Below are positions 5,995 through 11,591 of a stretch of DNA of 11,591 nt, piece after piece; the first letter of the stretch is position 1; each line of letters starts with the position of its first letter. This DNA comes from JBJFCE01 sp964437825. GTDB taxonomy: Bacteria > Bacillota > Clostridia > Lachnospirales > Lachnospiraceae. Location of the stretch: positions 1 through 11,591 of the forward strand of contig CAYTIH010000065.1 in NCBI GenBank assembly GCA_964437825.1, written 5' to 3'. Both the position numbers and the translations under genes were made by a program. The notes under the pieces are model-generated. The model searched no databases. It was not told where the DNA came from and saw nothing but the letters and a program-made list of their open reading frames with translations.

Positions 5995-6303
5995 TCAAAA
6001 CTGCTCATACGCACTCTTAGCTGTTTTTTTAGCCGGACTTCCTATATATATACTTCCACTTTCAGTTAAGTCCTTAACAGTAACCGCTCCTGCTCCGACT
6101 ATGATATCCCTTGCTACAGTCACATTATCTCCTATAGTTACATTCGCTCCAATAAAAGTATTCTCACCAATATGGCAAAAACCAGATATAGCCACCTGTG
6201 AAGCTATCCAACAATTGTTCTCTATGACTGTTCTATGACTTACTTGACTTCCACTCCACAAAACAACGTTATCTCCTACTGATACATAGTATTGAAGTGT
6301 AAT
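5995..6303 (-). pseudogene. NeuD/PglD-like hexapeptide acetyltransferase, C-terminal fragment
   Basis: The frame from about 6303 to the TGA at 5995 encodes roughly 100 residues that match only the C-terminal half of the sugar acyltransferases of the NeuD/PglD type. It opens ITLQYYVSVGDNVVLWSG, and ten or so imperfect hexapeptide turns (IGENTF, IGANVT, IGDNVT, VGAGAV) build a left-handed beta-helix. It ends with IGSPAKK, as is usual. Full-length members are about 210 residues with an N-terminal nucleotide-sugar-binding domain, which is missing. A TAA at 6304-6306 closes the frame upstream. The only starts are a TTG at 6261 or other non-ATG codons, without a ribosome binding site. The intact ancestor would have acetylated an amino or hydroxyl group of a nucleotide sugar in the cytoplasm. 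It overlaps the FemAB-like gene by 28 bases, which marks a fusion point. Confidence 0.75.
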
Positions 6304-7127
6304 TTATTGTATTCCGGCAATGCGCAAAGATACTGCGCATGGGCAACTCTTATGTTATAAAAATAGAACATCATTGAGCCTGCTACAAAATTTTCATCTT
6401 TGAACAATCCAAAAAAACCACATTCCTCTTGTAAAACTTTATTTTTCAAAAGAAGAAGCTCATTTACACTATGTATAGGTTTTAAGGAATATTTTGCCAG
6501 CGATTTGCATAATACTTCATGAAAATAACATATTTCTTCATCTGTATTCAACGGCTTCAACTGTAATCCAGCCTTTTCACAATTGTGCACATGAGTTCTT
6601 TTCCCTTGAGAAAGATTTGACATAATTTCCTCTTTATAATCAGCAAATTCTATTTGCAAGTTCAATTCTTTTTCTTCATTATAATTTTCATAATACAATG
6701 CATATTCCAGCAAATCCGCGCTCTCTGCGCAAAATATACTTGGTGTAATTTTATAAACTATTTTACTGAATGCATTGTCCTTCAAATAAGTCTCCATACA
6801 TTCCACTATTTCAATCACTTTTTCCGCCGAATATGCTTTATTCCCAATAACAATACCTCCAAATGTACTTCCTTTATGCGAAAAAAATACTTTCTTTCCG
6901 CTTTCGTATTGTATGCATCCCGGACAAACCGCTGCTATATTTCCTTTATGATCAAAAGCAAGCAAAGAAAAATCTACAAACCTGTCAACGGGATGATAAT
7001 TTAAGAATCTTCTTGTCTGTAGAAATGTTCCATTCACTGAGCCATTCAGTACAAAAGCATCCCATTTTTCCTCGTATTCTTCCGTGTAAGTTAATATTTG
7101 ATATTTAAATTCTTTCTTTTCTCCCAT
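6276..7127 (-). CDS. FemAB/GNAT-like transferase, probably 3'-truncated
   Basis: The 283-residue product resembles the FemAB-related acyltransferases (GNAT-fold, Acetyltransf_6 type) often found in surface polysaccharide clusters. These proteins transfer amino acids or acyl groups to cell wall or glycan precursors in the cytoplasm. Supporting stretches are FLQTRRFLNYHP and FFSHKGSTFGG in the first lobe, and GFFGLFKDENFVAGSMMFYF plus AHAQYLCALPEYNKL in the second. Relatives usually continue for some 40 to 60 residues after this point. Here the frame stops almost at once (HFNTMYQ, TAG at 6276-6278), and the bases at the end also encode a NeuD-like fragment in another frame. I infer a deletion that removed its 3' end. 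GGAGG lies nine bases before the ATG at 7127, partly inside an 11-bp inverted repeat. The substrate is unknown. Confidence 0.7.
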   Translation of the reverse strand: MGEKKEFKYQILTYTEEYEEKWDAFVLNGSVNGTFLQTRRFLNYHPVDRFVDFSLLAFDHKGNIAAVCPGCIQYESGKKVFFSHKGSTFGGIVIGNKAYSAEKVIEIVECMETYLKDNAFSKIVYKITPSIFCAESADLLEYALYYENYNEEKELNLQIEFADYKEEIMSNLSQGKRTHVHNCEKAGLQLKPLNTDEEICYFHEVLCKSLAKYSLKPIHSVNELLLLKNKVLQEECGFFGLFKDENFVAGSMMFYFYNIRVAHAQYLCALPEYNKLHFNTMYQ

Positions 7128-7187
7128 AATACTTTTCCTCCAGATTAATTTAAAGCCTTTTCATTTAAACAATGTTGGAAAAGTATT
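7128..7187 (-). promoter_or_regulatory. Inverted repeat overlapping the FemAB-like gene's ribosome binding site
   Basis: AATACTTTTCC (7128-7138) and GGAAAAGTATT (7177-7187) are perfect 11-bp inverted repeats, 38 bases apart. In the mRNA the 3' arm runs up to the start codon and includes two bases of the GGAGG at 7137-7141. Folding would hinder translation start. It lies in the 85-base gap after the GNAT gene. Confidence 0.5.
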
Positions 7188-7212
7188 CTATATGTTAATT
7201 CTGCTTTTTTCT

Positions 7213-7713
7213 TTATTTCTCCACCTGATACCAAATGTAAGACTGAAGCTGGGTAACGCTGTACCCCTCCCCCGATATGCGAAGAACATTTAGATCTACT
7301 CTTTTATATCCGTTTTTTTCATAAAACCTTATCGCCCTTTTATTGTTTTCAGACACACACCAGTAAATTTTTTCTAATCCCATTTCTCTAAATCCCTTTC
7401 TTATCATTTCTTTCATGGCATATTGTGATATTCCTCTCCCCATTGCACATAAGCGTATTACTATGGCAAACTCCGCCTGCTTTCTATACATATCTATATG
7501 TTTAAGGCTTACGGTTCCCATATAAGTATCTGCCTCATCCACAATAGCAAGATGCCTATTAATTTCATCTTTCCAACTCGCTGTTATAAAATTTCTGCAG
7601 TCTTCAATCGTTTTACTTCTAAAATCTACCTTCAAATCCTTAACTACTGATTTATCCTGCATCCATTCCAGCATTAACGGCGCGTCTTTTAACTGCAGCT
7701 CCCGTATTTTCAT
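7213..7713 (-). CDS. GNAT family N-acetyltransferase (RimJ/RimL-like)
   Basis: This 166-residue protein has the full GNAT fold. The substrate-side N-terminus is MKIRELQLKDAPLMLEWMQD, the beta strands are in YMGTVSLKHID and AEFAIVI, and the acetyl-CoA loop is AMGRGISQYAM (about residues 90-100, the R/Q-x-x-G-x-G/A pattern). The C-terminal ending KIYWCVSENNKRAIRFYEKNGYKRV is typical. Such enzymes in dTDP-amino-sugar clusters can acetylate the amino group, as WecD does for dTDP-4-amino-fucose. With the aminotransferase in the same cluster and the hexapeptide acetyltransferase broken, this is a candidate 3-N-acetyltransferase, though the target is inferred. The start at 7713 is supported by a run of GGGGGG (7721-7726) seven bases upstream. 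It is separated from the flippase by 148 bases holding three hairpins. Confidence 0.85.
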   Translation of the reverse strand: MKIRELQLKDAPLMLEWMQDKSVVKDLKVDFRSKTIEDCRNFITASWKDEINRHLAIVDEADTYMGTVSLKHIDMYRKQAEFAIVIRLCAMGRGISQYAMKEMIRKGFREMGLEKIYWCVSENNKRAIRFYEKNGYKRVDLNVLRISGEGYSVTQLQSYIWYQVEK

Positions 7714-7757
7714 TCCTATACCCCCCTGCGTGCTTTAGCATGCATAACAACCAATAG

Positions 7758-7843
7758 TTTGAAAGTGACCCTTACTTTCAAATTTCCAAACATGCCGCCC
7801 TCGGCGGCATAAACAATCAGAGAAGAACGCAGCCTTTGCTGCG
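7758..7843 (-). terminator. Cluster of three hairpins between flippase and GNAT genes
   Basis: Reading the minus strand after the flippase stop: CGCAGC/GCTGCG (7828-7833/7838-7843) with a 4-base loop, followed by TTCTTCTCT; then ATGCCGCC/GGCGGCAT (7792-7799/7803-7810) with a 3-base loop; then TTTGAAAGT/ACTTTCAAA (7758-7766/7774-7782) with a 7-base loop. All stems are perfect. The first looks like a weak intrinsic terminator. Together they could lower expression of the distal genes or stabilise the upstream mRNA end. Confidence 0.55.
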
Positions 7844-7861
7844 AGTGATTAACATTTCTTT

Positions 7862-9289
7862 TCACACTTTCATCCCTTTACACATATGTATAAATTTCAT
7901 GATATCCGATTTATACATAAACAAATATATTATCATTACCAAGACCGCCATGCCCGTTCCTATCAAAATATCTTTTGAAAACAGCAGCCGCCAAAGCAGC
8001 ATATACACAGCCATAATAAGTACAGCGAATAGGAACCGTTTGGAAACAACCATCAGTTTCATTCTGCAAAGGACAATCACACATATAATATCTGACACCA
8101 CATATCCCATAAGTGTCGCAATAGATGCGCCTTCAATTCCCAACACCGGTATTAATGTGTAATTGATTACAATATTCATTATCGTTCCGGCGGAAAGAAT
8201 CAGCATACTCGGCCATGTTTTCTTCACCACCAGAAACTGATTGCCCGCTACCTGGAAAAGCATCTGAAGCAAAGGCGCAAGAAAAAGATATGGCGCTACA
8301 ATATATCCGCTTAAGTACTGTTCCGTGAAGAGAATTTTAAATATCAAATAGCTCCATGCACAAACAAATGAAGCAGCCGCAAAAGAAATAATTCCAAGAT
8401 ATTCAAATATGATAGAATTACCTTCTACCTGATTATCTTCTTTCATTGTTGAGAAAGCAAAAAACTGCCACCCTCCGGCAAACGCCGTATAAATTAACTG
8501 ACTGGCTTGTCCCAGTTTAGAGCCTACCGAATAAATTCCGGCAGCGCCTACGCCAATCATATTCGTAATCATAACCTTGTCACAAGAGTTAAATACCCAG
8601 TAAACCAGAAAATTAGGCAACAGCGGAACCGCAATTACCAACAATTGCCGCAGCAGCTTTTTGTCAAAGCGTTTCATTTCAAACCATCCCCGGTTCATCA
8701 CACCAAACGCGGCTTCCATCGTCACCCCGGAAATCACTGATGCCAGCGGAAGCGCAACCACATAGTGCCCCGCTAAAAGCAAAGGAATGGAAATCGAATA
8801 AGAAATAACCGGACTTAACGTATTCGTTATCAAAAACACTTTCCGTTGATTCTGCATTCTTGTCGGTGCTGAAACAATACTGTTTGTTGCTCCAACCAAA
8901 GTGGCCATTGCAGACAGGTAAACAACATATGCATATTTATTGTCACTAAAAAAATACTTTGCTATCAGCTCACGGCATAGCAGCATAACAACAAATATAA
9001 TTATGGATGTAAAAATTGTAAATACCAGTGCCGTAGAGCATACTGTTTTCTTAAACTGCTCATCATCTTTTTCAAAAAACATACGATACATCGCGTCATA
9101 CATTCCCATAATCGCTAAAGCGCTGCCAAAGCTTACTACTGTATTGGACAAATCGCTGATGCCATAATAATCCGTATTCGGCATCAGGCGCGTTACAACA
9201 GGAACCATGATCAACGGGATAATCTTACTGATAATTCCCCCAATACCATATATAAGAAAATTCTCCAAAAATAATTTGAGTTTATTCAA
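7862..9289 (-). CDS. Polysaccharide flippase, Wzx/MATE-like (MOP superfamily)
   Basis: The 475-residue product is a polytopic membrane protein with about 12 to 14 hydrophobic segments spread over its length. It resembles Wzx-type lipid-linked oligosaccharide flippases. The N-terminus NFLIYGIGGIISKIIPLIMV and the following PVVTRLMPNTDYYGISDL are typical of the family, as is the central LVYWVFNSCDKVMITNMIG. It would move the undecaprenyl-diphosphate-linked repeat unit to the outer face of the membrane. The start codon is TTG (9287-9289), not ATG: a perfect GGAGG (9296-9300) lies six bases upstream, and no ATG is equally placed. It begins 30 bases after the acyltransferase stop, consistent with one transcript. 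It is full length with no frameshift visible. Confidence 0.9.
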   Translation of the reverse strand: MNKLKLFLENFLIYGIGGIISKIIPLIMVPVVTRLMPNTDYYGISDLSNTVVSFGSALAIMGMYDAMYRMFFEKDDEQFKKTVCSTALVFTIFTSIIIFVVMLLCRELIAKYFFSDNKYAYVVYLSAMATLVGATNSIVSAPTRMQNQRKVFLITNTLSPVISYSISIPLLLAGHYVVALPLASVISGVTMEAAFGVMNRGWFEMKRFDKKLLRQLLVIAVPLLPNFLVYWVFNSCDKVMITNMIGVGAAGIYSVGSKLGQASQLIYTAFAGGWQFFAFSTMKEDNQVEGNSIIFEYLGIISFAAASFVCAWSYLIFKILFTEQYLSGYIVAPYLFLAPLLQMLFQVAGNQFLVVKKTWPSMLILSAGTIMNIVINYTLIPVLGIEGASIATLMGYVVSDIICVIVLCRMKLMVVSKRFLFAVLIMAVYMLLWRLLFSKDILIGTGMAVLVMIIYLFMYKSDIMKFIHMCKGMKV

Positions 9290-9319
9290 ACAGAACCTCC
9301 AAACATGAAAAGAAATACA

Positions 9320-10419
9320 TTATAATTCAACAAAAATATCCTTTACAAGCATGGGAATCTTATTGCCTAACACCTTGTATACCGGACGGGTAATATATTC
9401 ATATACTTCGCCCGCAGCCCAGCAGATGAAATAAATTACCATGCCGGATACGATAAGGTGTAAAACCATAATCAGCCAGTTTCCTGTTACGAACCGCGGA
9501 ATATCTATATATGGCAAAAAAGAACCATGTAGCAGAAAAACAGTAAATGAACCATGGGCTAACCGGTTTATGATTCCGCTCAATCGCTGATTCGTAATTT
9601 TTATCTGTTGAAACAAAAGAAAAACTTCAGCAGCTATAAAAATTACAACAGGATTACAATATTCCCATGCGCTACGCTCTACTCCGTAACCGATTCTGTC
9701 ATTGATACATGCCCAGACAACCAATACACATGCTGCGCTAAGAATGAAAAACAGATGACGCTTTATGCCTCCTTCAGCAGCATTTCTATTCCTGAGCCAT
9801 GCCCCGATTATATACATCAGGGAAAAATTAACAATACTATATCCCCACTGACTGCCATACAAGCCTACAGTGCTTAACCCATTCAATTCCTGATTTGCTA
9901 TTTCCTGCAATACATCAACTATAGTAGGCCATATAGAAAATAAAATAAGTAAACATGCCAGAAATTTTTCAAAGCACTTTTTCTCAACTACTTTTTCAAT
10001 TAACAGATTGATAAACGGAGCTGCAAAATATAACGCAATATAAAGGATAACGAAATAATTAATCGGCATCGCCCTGCCCGCCAATCTTCTGAAAGAAAAT
10101 TCGCTCATGCCCAAAATTACTTTTAATAAGTAAGGAGTCTCTCTAAATAAAATGACCTGCACGATTAGTTTTAATGGTTTCATGAGCGTTCTTTGATTAT
10201 CGGAACACATAAAATATCCGCTGATTAATACAAATAAGTTAACTGCACAAACAAATATGCTGCATATAAAATATAGAATATATCGATTTATCCCATCCGC
10301 ATATGCAATACCCCCCCCATTTTAGGATTGCTATAATGCAGAATGATAACGCCGATCATAGCCAGTATTCGAATCAATTCAATATTCGATTGCCTCTGAT
10401 TTTTCTCTTTCTTTCCCAT
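9320..10419 (-). pseudogene. Membrane acyltransferase (acyltransferase_3 family), frame broken at a G8 tract
   Basis: The gene starts at ATG 10417-10419 with GAGG six bases upstream and opens MGKKEKNQRQSNIELIRILA, then MIGVIILHYSNP, the usual start of acyltransferase_3 proteins that O-acylate surface sugars using ten or so membrane segments. After 34 codons it meets eight consecutive G (C on the plus strand, 10311-10318), and the frame then stops at TAA 10288-10290, giving a 43-residue product. With one extra G it would continue MGGGIAYADGINRYILYF into NLFVLISGYFMCSDNQRT and read through to TAA at 9320, about 366 residues, the normal family length. The remainder, including FAAPFINLLIEK and AHGSFTVFLLHGSFLPY, is intact. 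The gene is thus off by one base: phase variation, a fixed mutation or a base-calling error. It begins 23 bases after the aminotransferase stop. Confidence 0.85.
10311..10318 (-). repeat. Homopolymer G8 tract in the acyltransferase gene
   Basis: Eight C on the plus strand (G in the coding strand) lie at codons 34-37 of the acyltransferase gene. Nine, or six, would keep the frame; eight does not. Such tracts are prone to slipped-strand mispairing and early placement is typical of phase-variable genes. Confidence 0.9.
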
Positions 10420-10442
10420 GATGAACCTCTTTCTTCAGCGCA

Positions 10443-11540
10443 CTATTCAAAATGATTGACAGCGTCAATAACATAAGTAATCTCTTCATCCGTCATTCCA
10501 TAATACATAGGAATACTCAACTCGGTAGTGCTTATTTCTTCGGCAATCGGGAATTCACCTTCAGAAAAACCTAAATCATTATAGCATCTTTGTAAATGCA
10601 TTGGAATTGGATAATGCTTATTTGTTCCGATTCCTTTCTCATTCAGATACGTTTCCAGTTCATCTCTTCTCTTACAGCGAATGGCAAAGATGTGCCATAC
10701 GGGAACAGCATCATTTATGATAAACGGCAAAATAACATCTTCATTATGGATTTCTGTAAGATATCTGTTCGCTATCCTCCTGCGTTCTGCATTCATCTTA
10801 TCCAGATACGGTAATTTTGCCCGCAAAAAAGCAGCCTGTATTTCATCAAGCCTGCTGTTATGCCCTTTATAAATATGGTGATATTTATAATCCGAACCAT
10901 AATTCCCTAATGCCCTGACTTTATCCGCAATTTCTTTATTATCACAGACTACTGCTCCGCCGTCACCCAACGCTCCCAGATTTTTACCCGGATAAAAGCT
11001 GAATCCCGCAGCATCACCAAAAGAACCAATTTTTCTTCCTTTATATGCGGCTCCATGTGCCTGTGCGCAGTCTTCCACAATATATAAATTATATTTCTCA
11101 GCAATGGAAATAATCTCATCCATTTCACAAGGCTGACCATATAAATGAACCGGTATCACCGCTTTGGTTCTGTCTGAAATTTTTTCTTCCATCTTAGCAG
11201 GGTCAATATTATAAGTTCTGATATCCGGTTCCGCGAAAACAGGGGTTGCTCCAACATATGTAACCGCTAAGGCTGTTGCGATATAGGTATTCGAAGGTAC
11301 TATTACCTCATCATCTTTACCTATTTCCAACGCCTTTAGTATGAGCATCAGGGCATCCAGTCCATTACCGGTTCCCACACAGTATTTTACACCGCAATAA
11401 TCCGCAAATGCTTTTTCAAACGCCTCATCTTCTTCCCCCTCAATATACCAGCTTCTGGTATAGACTCTTTCGAAAGCCTCCCTTAATTCTTTATCCAATT
11501 CTTTTTCCATGGGTTTGAAACTTACAAACGGTATGTTCAT
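10443..11540 (-). CDS. dTDP-3-amino-3,6-dideoxyhexose transaminase (FdtB/QdtB-like, DegT/DnrJ/EryC1 family)
   Basis: The 365-residue product is a PLP-dependent sugar aminotransferase of the DegT/DnrJ/EryC1/StrS family. It most resembles FdtB/QdtB, which convert a dTDP-3-keto-6-deoxyhexose and glutamate to the dTDP-3-amino sugar on the way to dTDP-Fuc3NAc or dTDP-Qui3NAc. Seen motifs are GTGNGLDALMLILKA near the phosphate site, VPSNTYIATALAV, IVEDCAQAHGA with the PLP-contacting Asp, and FYPGKNLGALGDGGAV with the Schiff-base Lys, followed by ALGNYGSDYKYHH and NSRLDEIQAAFL. An ATG at 11552 is in frame, but GGAG six bases before the ATG at 11540 and an ATGA overlap with the upstream stop favour 11540, giving the expected MNIPFVSF start. 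Choice between the fucose and quinovose product depends on a ketoisomerase outside the window. Confidence 0.9.
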   Translation of the reverse strand: MNIPFVSFKPMEKELDKELREAFERVYTRSWYIEGEEDEAFEKAFADYCGVKYCVGTGNGLDALMLILKALEIGKDDEVIVPSNTYIATALAVTYVGATPVFAEPDIRTYNIDPAKMEEKISDRTKAVIPVHLYGQPCEMDEIISIAEKYNLYIVEDCAQAHGAAYKGRKIGSFGDAAGFSFYPGKNLGALGDGGAVVCDNKEIADKVRALGNYGSDYKYHHIYKGHNSRLDEIQAAFLRAKLPYLDKMNAERRRIANRYLTEIHNEDVILPFIINDAVPVWHIFAIRCKRRDELETYLNEKGIGTNKHYPIPMHLQRCYNDLGFSEGEFPIAEEISTTELSIPMYYGMTDEEITYVIDAVNHFE

Positions 11541-11591
11541 TTTAATCTCCATTCCGGAGCGTCAGCAACGGGGCGGCGGTAAATCCGCGAA
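11537..11591 (-). CDS. 3' end of an upstream cluster gene
   Basis: The minus strand enters the window with an open frame of 17 codons (SRIYRRPVADAPEWRLK) ending in TGA at 11537-11539. That stop overlaps the aminotransferase ATG by the ATGA arrangement, which suggests translational coupling. In related clusters a 3,4-ketoisomerase or a glycosyltransferase often takes this place, but too little is present to name the gene. Confidence 0.55.
   Translation of the reverse strand, partial: SRIYRRPVADAPEWRLK

Noticed and set aside
6259..6261. TTG at 6261 as genuine start of a short hexapeptide acetyltransferase
   Set aside because: No ribosome binding site, and homologous sequence continues upstream of it in the same frame to about 6303, so the gene is truncated rather than short.
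11541..11552. Start of the aminotransferase at ATG 11552
   Set aside because: It has no ribosome binding site; the ATG at 11540 has GGAG at six bases and the ATGA overlap.

Overview
The window looks like a low-to-mid GC Firmicute, most likely Clostridia of the Lachnospiraceae type. Evidence: a Firmicutes-like RpsJ (S10) N-terminus, strong GGAGG ribosome binding sites, and an exopolysaccharide cluster with this family mix. The species cannot be named from the sequence alone.

Layout. At the left edge (1-221, minus) is the start of rpsJ, the first gene of the S10 ribosomal protein operon, which continues outside the window. It is preceded by about 270 nt of untranslated leader that folds into several nested stems (222-488) and a promoter at 495-523. 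Divergently, 707-1576 (plus) encodes a COG1092-like SAM-dependent methyltransferase with its own terminator. At 1880-2776 (plus) lies an Rpn/PDDEXK_2 family nuclease ('putative transposase') with a hairpin-rich 5' leader and a tandem 21-bp repeat encoding a coiled coil. A 17-bp hairpin (2801-2842) separates it from a convergent large gene.

The large gene (2931-5540, minus) is the most interesting protein here: an N-terminal HEPN-like domain with an RNxxxH motif, a STAND/NB-ARC NTPase, TPR-like repeats and a C-terminal cold-shock-like OB domain. This is a plausible single-gene antiphage or abortive-infection system in which a nucleic-acid-binding domain replaces or supplements the usual sensor.

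The right half (5690-11591, minus) is the distal part of a surface polysaccharide cluster, read right to left. It contains the 3' end of an unidentified gene, a FdtB/QdtB-type PLP aminotransferase making a dTDP-3-amino-3,6-dideoxyhexose, a membrane acyltransferase, a Wzx-type flippase, a GNAT acetyltransferase, a FemAB-like transferase, the C-terminal half of a NeuD/PglD-like hexapeptide acetyltransferase, and a small unknown ORF. The genes would supply and decorate an amino-sugar-containing glycan and move its lipid-linked unit across the membrane. Glycosyltransferases, polymerase and the dTDP-sugar synthesis genes must lie outside the window.

The distal end of the cluster shows decay or switching. 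The acyltransferase is out of frame at a run of eight G, one short of the in-frame number, which suggests slippage-type phase variation or an indel error. The FemAB-like gene runs directly into a NeuD-like fragment lacking its N-terminal half, as expected for a deletion junction. No tRNA, rRNA, CRISPR array or complete insertion sequence was seen.
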